13,651 nt of DNA, from contig JAJPEO010000095.1 of NCBI GenBank assembly GCA_021166815.1, positions 1 through 13,651 on the forward strand, written 5' to 3'. Below are positions 1 through 5,996 of this stretch, piece by piece (position 1 is the first letter of the stretch; each line of letters opens with the position of its first letter). A program made the translations under genes and the position numbers. The notes below the pieces were generated by a model that did not search any database, was not told where the DNA came from, and worked only from the letters and a program-made list of their open reading frames with translations. Source of the DNA: Nocardioides sp. GTDB lineage: Bacteria > Actinomycetota > Actinomycetes > Propionibacteriales > Nocardioidaceae.

Positions 1-80
1 GCTGCGAGCAGCAGGGGTGGTGTGCGGTCGTGGGGAGTGGGGCGAACCGGCCGCGGGGCCCGCAACGGGGTGGTGGTCAG
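1..80 (-). CDS. Partial: probable ABC transporter permease N-terminus
   Basis: Immediately after the iron-binding protein gene, one leftward frame stays open to the window edge. It reads TTTPLRAPRPV, a basic proline-rich stretch, then TPPLLLAA at the edge, which looks like the cytoplasmic N-terminus and first membrane helix of an ABC permease. No ATG or GTG exists in this frame. The candidates are a CTG at 80-78, which would overlap the upstream TGA as CTGA, and a TTG at 65-63. Ferric-iron binding protein genes are commonly followed by an FbpB-type permease, so the context fits. Only about 26 codons are visible, so the function is inferred mainly from position. Confidence 0.4.
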   Translation of the reverse strand, partial: MTTTPLRAPRPVRPTPHDRTPPLLLA

Positions 81-1105
81 AGGAGCCCGGCCTCGGTCAT
101 GAGCTCGGTCACCCGGGGGCCGTTGAGGCTCGCCATGTCGACGGTCGGAGGCTCGAGCTCGTCGAAGGCCTTGACGTCGGGGTTGAGGCTGGCGGCGGGG
201 TTGAGGGGGTACTCCAGGGCGTACGACTCCGCCATCGCCTGCTGCGCCTCGGCCCCGGTGAGCCATTCCACGAACTGCGCGGCGGCCTCCTGGTTCTCGC
301 CCTCGGCGAGGATGCCGGCGCCGGAGACGCTGAGGAACGCGCCCGGGTCCTGGTCGCCGAAGAAGTGCAGGGCCGAGGAGTCGGAGTCCTGGCCGTTCTC
401 CTCGCGGTCGCGGTACCAGTAGTAGTGGTAGGCGATGCCCGCGTCGATCTCGCCGGAGTCGACGGTCTGCATGACGACCAGGTTGTTCTGCAGGATGACG
501 CCGTTGGCCTTGAGGCCGGCCAGCCACTGCTGGGTGGCCTCCTCGCCCTCGAGCTCCAGCACCGCGGAGACGATGGCCTGGAAGTCGGCGCCGGTGGGGG
601 AGAAGCCCACCCGGCCCTTCCACTGCGGCTCGGCGAACTCCAGGATCGAGGCGGGCATGTCCGCCTCGGTCATCGAGTCGGTGTTGTACATCGCCACCGT
701 CGAACGGGCGAGGAAGCCGACCCATCGCCGGTCCGCGGGGACGTACTGCTCGGGGATGTTCGCGAGCGCACCCTCCGGGACCTCGGCGAAGAGGCCCGCG
801 TTGTCGACGATGCTCATGGCCGGGGAGTTCTCGGTGAGGAAGACGTCGGCGGGCGAGTCCTCGCCCTCCTCGACGATCTGGTTGGCCATCTCGAGGTCCT
901 TGCCGCTGCGCAGCTCGACGTCCAGGCCGGTCTCCTCCTCGAAGAGCGGCACGATCTCGTCGAGCAGCTCCTCGTGCTGGGCGTTGTAGACGACCAGGTC
1001 CGGCGGGTTGATCAGGCTGCAGGCCGACATCGGCAGGGCCAGCGCCACGACGGCCGCGACGCCGGCCAGTCGACGCGCCGGGGAGCGGCGTACGGGGGAA
1101 GTCAC
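77..1105 (-). CDS. Iron(III) ABC transporter substrate-binding lipoprotein
   Basis: 342-aa extracytoplasmic solute-binding protein of the FbpA/FutA type, which captures ferric iron outside the membrane and delivers it to an ABC permease. The GTG start at 1105 gives a basic N-terminus (residues 1-12), a hydrophobic core (13-25) and a lipobox-like MSAC with Cys29, so it is probably a lipoprotein. The mature part opens with LVVYNAQHEE. His44, Glu92 (in TENSPAM) and the Tyr228-Tyr229 pair in YHYYWYR match the His/Glu/Tyr-Tyr iron ligands of this family. A purine-rich GAGAGGA lies about 6 bases upstream of the GTG. The same frame is open far upstream, but the signal peptide, ribosome site and iron box all fix this start. 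Iron-dependent repression is expected. A related metal or polyamine ligand is less likely given the tyrosine pair. Confidence 0.9.
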   Translation of the reverse strand: MTSPVRRSPARRLAGVAAVVALALPMSACSLINPPDLVVYNAQHEELLDEIVPLFEEETGLDVELRSGKDLEMANQIVEEGEDSPADVFLTENSPAMSIVDNAGLFAEVPEGALANIPEQYVPADRRWVGFLARSTVAMYNTDSMTEADMPASILEFAEPQWKGRVGFSPTGADFQAIVSAVLELEGEEATQQWLAGLKANGVILQNNLVVMQTVDSGEIDAGIAYHYYWYRDREENGQDSDSSALHFFGDQDPGAFLSVSGAGILAEGENQEAAAQFVEWLTGAEAQQAMAESYALEYPLNPAASLNPDVKAFDELEPPTVDMASLNGPRVTELMTEAGLL

Positions 1106-1124
1106 GTGCGGTCCTCTCGGGGGC

Positions 1125-1143
1125 TTAGGTTTGCCTAACTTTA
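1125..1143 (-). promoter_or_regulatory. DtxR/IdeR-type iron box overlapping the -10
   Basis: TTAGGTTTGCCTAACTTTA matches the known DtxR/IdeR consensus TTAGGTTAGSCTAACCTAA at 16 of 19 positions. On the minus strand its end contains TAAAGT (1143-1138), a good -10 hexamer for the iron-binding protein gene whose GTG lies at 1105. A bound repressor would cover the promoter. Expected behaviour: repressed when iron is plentiful, expressed when iron is scarce. Confidence 0.85.
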
Positions 1144-1156
1144 CTCCCGGCCCGCG

Positions 1157-1179
1157 GGCTCCGGGAAACCCGGGGAGCC
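1157..1179. other. GC-rich imperfect inverted repeat between divergent promoters
   Basis: GGCTCCGGG (1157-1165) and CCCGGGGAGCC (1169-1179) pair around AAA, with a two-base GG bulge. It lies upstream of both divergent start regions, so it is probably not transcribed from either predicted promoter. A role is not evident. The 135-bp gap 1106-1240 otherwise holds the iron box, a second palindrome and the acyl-CoA dehydrogenase promoter. Confidence 0.35.
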
Positions 1180-1200
1180 TGTGGCCTCGATCACGCACGA

Positions 1201-1218
1201 GGTTAGCGTTTGCTAACC
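1201..1218. promoter_or_regulatory. Perfect palindromic operator upstream of acyl-CoA dehydrogenase
   Basis: GGTTAGC-GTTT-GCTAACC is a perfect 7-bp inverted repeat with a 4-base centre. It ends 9 bases before the predicted -10 of the downstream gene, so it covers the -35 region and a bound protein would block RNA polymerase. Size and symmetry are typical of TetR-family operators, which often control fatty-acid degradation genes. The half-site AGGTTAG also equals a DtxR/IdeR half-site, but here the halves are too far apart for a normal iron box. The regulator is not encoded in the window. Confidence 0.65.
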
Positions 1219-1227
1219 GGGCGGGGT

Positions 1228-1233
1228 TAGGCT
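1228..1233 (+). promoter_or_regulatory. -10 element, leaderless promoter of acyl-CoA dehydrogenase
   Basis: TAGGCT fits the actinobacterial TANNNT -10 consensus. Seven bases separate it from the ATG at 1241, so transcription should begin at or within a base of the start codon. No Shine-Dalgarno sequence is present. Confidence 0.6.
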
Positions 1234-1240
1234 GTGCCCC

Positions 1241-2437
1241 ATGACCTTCGAGCTGTCCCCCGAGCACGAGCAGTTCCGCCGGACCGTGCGCGACTTCGCG
1301 CAGGCCGAGATCGCCCCCCACGCGGCCCAGTGGGACCGCGACCACCACTTCCCGACCGACGTGGTGCAGAAGATGGGCGACCTCGGGCTCATGGGCCTGA
1401 CCGCTCCGGAGGAGTACGGCGGCGCCGGCCTGTCCGGGGAGGAGGGTGGCTTCACGTCGCTCTGCCTGGCCATCGAGGAGATCGGCCGGGTCGACCAGGC
1501 CATGGGCATCACCCTCGAGGCCGCCGTCGGGCTGGGCATCAACCCGATCCTCACCTACGGCACCGACGAGCAGAAGCAGCAGTGGCTGCCCGACCTCGTC
1601 TCCGGCCAGCGGCTGGCTGGCTTCGGCCTCACCGAGCCCGGTGCCGGCTCCGACGCGGGAGCCACCCGGACCAGGGCCGCCCTCGACGCAGGTGAGTGGG
1701 TGGTCAACGGCGCCAAGCAGTTCATCACCAACTCCGGCTCCGCCATCACCTCGGTCGTCACCGTGACCGCCCGCACCGGCGAGCGCGAGGACGGGCGTCC
1801 CGAGATCTCCACGATCATGGTCCCCAGCGGCACGCCCGGGTTCACCGCCGAGAAGGCGTACGACAAGCTCGGCTGGCACGCCTCCGACACCCACCCGCTC
1901 GCGTTCGAGGACTGCCGCGTCCCCGAGGCCAACCTGCTCGGCGAGCGTGGCCGCGGCTACGCGCAGTTCCTCGCCACCCTCGACGACGGACGCGTCGCCA
2001 TCGCCGCGCTGGCCGTCGGCTGCATCCAGGCCTGCCTGGACATGTCGCTGGAGTACGCCGGCGAGCGCCAGACCTTCGGCGGCCCGATCGGCCGCAAGCA
2101 GGGCCTGGCCTTCCAGGTCTCCGACCTGCAGGTGATGCTCGACGCCTCGCGCCTGCTCACCTACAAGGCGGCCGCGATGAAGGACGCCATGGAGGCCGGC
2201 AGCGGGGTCTCGGTGAAGGACTTCAAGCAGGCGGCCGCGGTGGCCAAGCTCTACGCCACCGAGTCCGCGGTGACGGCCACGCGCATCGCCACCCAGGTCT
2301 TCGGCGGCTACGGGTTCATGGAGGAGTACCCCGTCGCGCGGTTCTACCGCGACGCCAAGGTGCTCGAGATCGGCGAGGGCACCTCGGAGGTGCAGCGGAT
2401 GCTCATCGCCCGGGGCCTGGGCCTGCCGGTCGAGTGA
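1241..2437 (+). CDS. Acyl-CoA dehydrogenase
   Basis: 398-aa FAD enzyme of the acyl-CoA dehydrogenase family, which introduces the alpha-beta double bond into an acyl-CoA and passes electrons to electron transfer flavoprotein. The length is that of the short/medium-chain type. The three domains run in order: N-terminal helices (about 5-120), the beta domain with the signature FGLTEPGAGSD (128-138), and the C-terminal helices with RQTFGGPIG (276-284) and VFGGYGFMEEYPVARFYRD (353-371). Glu379 in IGEGTSE sits at the catalytic-base position of medium-chain dehydrogenase (Glu376), unlike isovaleryl-CoA dehydrogenase, where the base lies elsewhere. The substrate cannot be read from sequence; short straight-chain or branched acyl-CoA are both possible. 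The gene stands alone behind its own operator and converges on a transporter gene. Confidence 0.93.
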   Translation: MTFELSPEHEQFRRTVRDFAQAEIAPHAAQWDRDHHFPTDVVQKMGDLGLMGLTAPEEYGGAGLSGEEGGFTSLCLAIEEIGRVDQAMGITLEAAVGLGINPILTYGTDEQKQQWLPDLVSGQRLAGFGLTEPGAGSDAGATRTRAALDAGEWVVNGAKQFITNSGSAITSVVTVTARTGEREDGRPEISTIMVPSGTPGFTAEKAYDKLGWHASDTHPLAFEDCRVPEANLLGERGRGYAQFLATLDDGRVAIAALAVGCIQACLDMSLEYAGERQTFGGPIGRKQGLAFQVSDLQVMLDASRLLTYKAAAMKDAMEAGSGVSVKDFKQAAAVAKLYATESAVTATRIATQVFGGYGFMEEYPVARFYRDAKVLEIGEGTSEVQRMLIARGLGLPVE

Positions 2438-2454
2438 GGCCGGTCAGGCCCTGG
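2416..2454. terminator. Strong hairpin over the stop codon, likely bidirectional terminator
   Basis: CCTGGGCCTGCCGG (2416-2429) pairs with CCGGTCAGGCCCTGG (2440-2454), leaving one mismatch and one bulged T. The ten-base loop holds the TGA of the acyl-CoA dehydrogenase gene. The genes on both sides converge here. There is no U-tract, as is common in GC-rich actinobacteria. Confidence 0.55.
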
Positions 2455-2480
2455 AGGGTCAGGTCCTGAAGGGTCAGACC
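2442..2480. repeat. Tandem 15-bp repeat in a convergent junction
   Basis: GGTCAGGCCCTGGAG is followed directly by GGTCAGGTCCTGAAG and then GGTCAGACC. The first two units differ at two positions and the third is partial. The array spans the end of the convergent transporter gene and provides that gene's stop codon (TCA on the plus strand at 2474-2476). Confidence 0.6.
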
Positions 2481-3361
2481 CGCGAGTCCTCGGCGTGCGT
2501 GACCTCCGCGTCGTGCTCCTCCTCGTAGCGCGCCAGGCTCACCAGGCCCCAGCCGATGGCGAGCAGCGCGGCCACCTCGACCACCACGGCGACCGGGGTG
2601 AGGCGAGGGGACTCGGCGAAGACGAGGTAGCCGATCGCCACGGCCACCGCGACGTTGACGATGTTGAGCGCCGGCATCGTCGCCGAGAGGCGGGCCGCGC
2701 GGTAGGACAGCTGGTTGATCCCGAGCCCGGAGATCCCCAGGACCACGCACGCCCAGGTGGCCGGCGAGGCGAGGGCGGCGACGACGCCGTGGTCGGCGAG
2801 GGTGTGGGTGACGATCTTGAGGCAGACGGCCACGGATCCGAAGAGGAGGCCGGCGGCGCTGCCCATCAGCGATCCGCGCAGGGCCGACTCCGGCACGCGG
2901 TACGACGCCAGCAGCAGCACCACCGAGGCGGCTGCGCACACCCCGATCACGGAGTAGACGCCGGGCCCGGCCACGACCTCGCTGTGGGTCGGGGCGGTCG
3001 CGAACAGGAAGGCGACCAGCCCCGCGAACGTCACCACGACGGCGGTGGCTTCCTCGCGGGGCAGCCACTGGCGCGACATCGCCGAGCGGATGGGCGGCCC
3101 GAAGACCATGCCCATGATGGCGATCGGCTGCACCAGCGCGATCGGCCCGAACGCCAGGGCGGCGGTGTGGAAGAGCAGCGCCACGAAGCCCAACGCCTGG
3201 CCGAACCACCAGATCGGGCGACGCATCACGGTGGCCAGCAGGCCGACCTCGCCGGTGCCCTCGGGGACCTCGCTGGCCGCCCGGTGCTGCAACGAGGTGG
3301 AGAACCCGACGGTCAGGGCGCTGAGCAGTGCCAGGACGACCGCGAGCCAGATCACGCGCAT
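2474..3361 (-). CDS. DMT-superfamily (EamA/NIPA-like) transporter
   Basis: 295-aa integral membrane protein of the drug/metabolite transporter superfamily. About nine or ten hydrophobic segments can be seen, at roughly 3-23, 51-70, 73-92, 106-124, 133-153, 165-185, 200-218, 230-249 and 255-276, followed by a charged cytoplasmic tail rich in Glu and Asp. The motifs TSLQHRAA near the first helix and GPIALVQPI (72-80) belong to a widespread uncharacterised actinobacterial DMT group. The substrate is unknown; exporters of small metabolites and magnesium-type NIPA carriers share the fold. The ATG at 3361 has no spaced ribosome site. A GTG at 3355 lies seven bases after a TAGGGT -10 and may be the true leaderless start, removing two residues. 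The gene diverges from the Gfo/Idh operon. Confidence 0.82.
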   Translation of the reverse strand: MRVIWLAVVLALLSALTVGFSTSLQHRAASEVPEGTGEVGLLATVMRRPIWWFGQALGFVALLFHTAALAFGPIALVQPIAIMGMVFGPPIRSAMSRQWLPREEATAVVVTFAGLVAFLFATAPTHSEVVAGPGVYSVIGVCAAASVVLLLASYRVPESALRGSLMGSAAGLLFGSVAVCLKIVTHTLADHGVVAALASPATWACVVLGISGLGINQLSYRAARLSATMPALNIVNVAVAVAIGYLVFAESPRLTPVAVVVEVAALLAIGWGLVSLARYEEEHDAEVTHAEDSRV

Positions 3362-3362
3362 C

Positions 3363-3368
3363 ACCCTA
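3363..3368 (-). promoter_or_regulatory. Possible -10 element of the DMT transporter
   Basis: Read leftward, 3368-3363 is TAGGGT, a TANNNT hexamer. It is one base from the ATG at 3361 but seven bases from the GTG at 3355, the spacing seen at the other leaderless genes of this window. It therefore argues for the GTG start. Confidence 0.45.
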
Positions 3369-3411
3369 GCGAGGCGTCCCACACCTGCGGGGAACCGCGC
3401 GTGTCGGTTGA

Positions 3412-3417
3412 TAGGTT
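3412..3417 (+). promoter_or_regulatory. -10 element, leaderless promoter of the Gfo/Idh-GMC-VOC operon
   Basis: TAGGTT matches TANNNT and lies seven bases before the ATG at 3425, predicting transcription from the start codon itself. No Shine-Dalgarno is present. The facing -10 of the transporter is about 44 bases away, so the two promoters share one short regulatory region. Confidence 0.6.
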
Positions 3418-3424
3418 CGCGCCC

Positions 3425-4414
3425 ATGCGAGAAGGCGCCGGGGACCTCCACATCGCCTTCCTGGGCGCCGGCTTCATCGCCCGCGTCCACGCCCGCCACC
3501 TGAGGGCGCTGGGTGGCGTACGCGTCAGCTTCGCGAGCCGGGAGGGAGCGCGGGCCGAGGCGCTGCGCCGAGAGCTGGGCGGCGAGCGCGCCTACGACTC
3601 CTACGAGCGGGCGCTGGCCGATCCCGGCGTCGACGCCGTCGTGGTGGCGGTGCCGCCGCGCTTCCACCGCCAGCTCGCCGACGCGGCCATCGCCGCGGGC
3701 AAGCACCTGCTGATCGAGAAGCCGGCGCTGCTGTCGCTGTCGGACTACGACGAGGTCATCGCCTCGCGCGACCGAGCGGGGCTCAGCGTCCTGGTCGGGG
3801 AGAACGACCACTACAAGCCCCAGGTGCGCACCCTGCGCTCGATGCTGGCCTCCGGCATCATCGGCGACCTCGTGATGGTCAACCTCGTGACCGTGGCCGA
3901 GCGGCCCAAGGACGCCGACGACTGGCGCAACGACGAGGCGCTGGCCGGCGGTGACGCCTTCTTCGAGGAGGGCATCCACTGGCTCCACATCGCCGGTGAG
4001 CTCGGCCCGCGGCTGGTCGCCGCGCAGGGCCTGCGCCCCGCGCCGTCCGCGGAGCCCGGCCCCGACCGGCGGGCGCGGTCGATGGTGGTGGGGCTGACCT
4101 ACGACAACGGTGCGACCGGGTCCCTGCTCTACTCCCGTGAGGTGCCCTCGCTGCTCAGGGGCCTGCGCACCTCCAAGCTGTTCGGCCGCGACGGTGTCAT
4201 CACGTTCGAGTCCAACGGGGCGGGAGTGCTGGCCCGGGGACGCCGTCGTCTCCGCGTGCACGTGCCGGGCCCTGTCGAGCTGGCCGACATCCGTGGCTAT
4301 CGTGCGATGTACACCGACTGGCTCGAAGCCATGCGACAGGGGGAACAACCGCAGATGAGTCTCGAGCGAGCGCGCGAGGACCACGTCCTGATGGAGATGG
4401 TCGCGCGTGGTTGA
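3425..4414 (+). CDS. Gfo/Idh/MocA family oxidoreductase
   Basis: 329-aa NAD(P)-dependent dehydrogenase, usual length for a family that oxidises or reduces sugars, inositols and related polyols. The N-terminal Rossmann domain starts with FLGAGFIA (12-19, GxGxxA). The second strand ends in ASR (37-39) rather than an acidic residue, which favours NADP(H). The family EKP motif is present (Glu98-Lys99-Pro100). The catalytic segment reads FFEEGIHWLH, with His185 conserved but Glu181 where most members have Asp. The start is the ATG right after the leaderless -10. The last 8 bases overlap the next gene, so translation is coupled to the GMC enzyme. A role in sugar or polyol redox chemistry is inferred from family and partner; the substrate is unknown. 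Confidence 0.88.
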   Translation: MREGAGDLHIAFLGAGFIARVHARHLRALGGVRVSFASREGARAEALRRELGGERAYDSYERALADPGVDAVVVAVPPRFHRQLADAAIAAGKHLLIEKPALLSLSDYDEVIASRDRAGLSVLVGENDHYKPQVRTLRSMLASGIIGDLVMVNLVTVAERPKDADDWRNDEALAGGDAFFEEGIHWLHIAGELGPRLVAAQGLRPAPSAEPGPDRRARSMVVGLTYDNGATGSLLYSREVPSLLRGLRTSKLFGRDGVITFESNGAGVLARGRRRLRVHVPGPVELADIRGYRAMYTDWLEAMRQGEQPQMSLERAREDHVLMEMVARG

Positions 4415-5996
4415 GCACTTCGACGTCGTCATCGTCGGCAGCGGTGCCGGTGGCGGCACCATGGCCCGTTCCCTGGCCGGCACCAACGCCCGCGTCCTGC
4501 TGGTCGAGCGCGGCGACTGGATGCCCCAGGAGGAGCAGAACTGGGACCCCGTCGCGGTCTGGCGCGAGAACCGCTACCGGGCGGGTGAGCGGTGGCTGGA
4601 CCGGCGGGGCAAGGAGTTCGTCCCGTTCATGCACTACCTCGTCGGCGGCAACACCAAGATGTGGGGCGCGGTGCTCTACCGCCTGCGCGAGGAGGACTTC
4701 CAGGAGGTCGAGCACGCCGACGGCATCTCGCCGGCCTGGCCGATCACCTACGACGACCTCGCCCCCTGGTACGACCAGGCCGAGGAGATGTACCACGTCC
4801 ACGGCGAGGCGGGCGTCGACCCGACCGACCCCGTACGCCGTCCCTTCCCGCACGCGGCCGTCCCGCACGAGGCCGAGATCGAGGAGCTGGCCGAACGGCT
4901 GCGCGCCCAGGGCCTGCACCCGGCGCCCCTGCCCCTGGCGCTGATCGACCCGGGCGCCAGCGGCGGCTGCCAGCTGTGCAACACCTGCAACTCCTTCCCG
5001 TGCCGGGTCCGCCGCAAGGCCGAGGCCGACACGTGCGGCGTCTCGCCGGCGCTCGACGCCGGCGACGTCACCTTGTGGACCCGGTCGCGGGTGCGCCGCG
5101 TCCTCACCGACCACTCGGGGGAGTGGGCCACCGGCGTCGTCGTCGAGCGCGACGGCGAGCAGGTGGAGGTCCGTGCGGAGGTCGTCGTCCTGAGCGCCGG
5201 CGCGGTCAACTCCGCCGCCTTGCTGCTCGCCAGCGCCGACGAGCGTCACCCCGACGGGCTGGCCAACTCCTCTGGCCTCGTGGGCCGGCGCTACATGGCC
5301 CACCGCGCCACGATGATGGAGTCGGTCGACCTGCGCCGTCCCCACGACACCGTGTTCCAGAAGACGCTGGCGATCAACGACTTCTACCACGCCACCGACA
5401 AGCACCCGTTCCCGCTCGGCAACATCCAGTCCCAGGGCCGGGTCCACCCGGCGCAGGTGTCGTCGGTGGTGCCGCTCCTGCCCACGAAGCTCCTCGAGGG
5501 CTGGACCCGCAGGGGCGTGGAGTGGCTCGCGATGTCGGAGGACCTCCCCGAGGAGGACAACCGCGTCACGCTGACCCCGTCGGGACAGGTCCGGCTCTCC
5601 TACCGCCGCTCGGCCTCGCCCGCACACCGCCTCCTGGTCAAGGAGGCGCGGGCGATGATGCGGCGCGCCGGCTACCCCGTCGTGATCACCCACGAGTTCA
5701 AGAACGAGAACACCACGCACCAGTGCGGCACCGTCGTGTTCGGCGACGACCCGCGCACGTCGGTGCTCGACCCGATGTGCCGGGCCCACGAGCTGGCCAA
5801 CCTCTACGTCGTCGACGCCTCGTTCTTCCCCTCCTCGGCCGCCGTCAACCCCGGGCTCACCGTCGTGGCCCAGTCGTTGCGCGTGGCCGACCACATCGCC
5901 TCGACCCACGGATGGCAACGCCGTACGCCGGTCGCGGAGGCACTCGCCTCCATCTCCGTCCCAGCCTCGACACCCCCAGGTGGTCCCACTTCATGA
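4407..5996 (+). CDS. GMC-family FAD oxidoreductase with four-cysteine motif
   Basis: 529-aa flavoprotein of the glucose-methanol-choline family. The FAD-binding fold is at the N-terminus (VVIVGSGAGGG, 7-17, then LLVERGDW). YLVGGNTKMWGAVLYRLREEDF lies at about 77-98. The C-terminal domain carries HQCGT and NPGLT, giving the active-site pair His438 and Asn481 of this family. Cys188, Cys191, Cys194 and Cys199 form C-x2-C-x2-C-x4-C, with a further Cys210. Similar clusters occur in the iron-sulfur-containing sugar dehydrogenases of the family, so a dehydrogenase passing electrons onward is more likely than an O2-using oxidase. No signal peptide is visible. GTG start at 4407 with GGAG about 10 bases upstream. 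It overlaps the previous gene by 8 bases and the next by 4 (ATGA). The substrate is unknown; pyranose or glycoside C-oxidation is plausible. Confidence 0.9.
   Translation: MVEHFDVVIVGSGAGGGTMARSLAGTNARVLLVERGDWMPQEEQNWDPVAVWRENRYRAGERWLDRRGKEFVPFMHYLVGGNTKMWGAVLYRLREEDFQEVEHADGISPAWPITYDDLAPWYDQAEEMYHVHGEAGVDPTDPVRRPFPHAAVPHEAEIEELAERLRAQGLHPAPLPLALIDPGASGGCQLCNTCNSFPCRVRRKAEADTCGVSPALDAGDVTLWTRSRVRRVLTDHSGEWATGVVVERDGEQVEVRAEVVVLSAGAVNSAALLLASADERHPDGLANSSGLVGRRYMAHRATMMESVDLRRPHDTVFQKTLAINDFYHATDKHPFPLGNIQSQGRVHPAQVSSVVPLLPTKLLEGWTRRGVEWLAMSEDLPEEDNRVTLTPSGQVRLSYRRSASPAHRLLVKEARAMMRRAGYPVVITHEFKNENTTHQCGTVVFGDDPRTSVLDPMCRAHELANLYVVDASFFPSSAAVNPGLTVVAQSLRVADHIASTHGWQRRTPVAEALASISVPASTPPGGPTS

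Noticed and set aside
1106..1894. Leftward extension of the iron-binding protein upstream of 1105
   Set aside because: It would run opposite the acyl-CoA dehydrogenase and place the signal peptide in mid-protein. The iron box and GAGAGGA support the GTG at 1105.
2495..3424. Possible N-terminal extension of the Gfo/Idh protein by about 310 residues
   Set aside because: The frame is open only because it is antisense to the DMT transporter. The Rossmann motif begins right after the ATG at 3425, which has its own promoter.
4200..5918. Long leftward open frame of 572 codons opposite the GMC gene
   Set aside because: Its translation is low-complexity (Arg, Gly, Val, His) with no recognisable domain, and it lies fully opposite a gene with FAD and GMC motifs.
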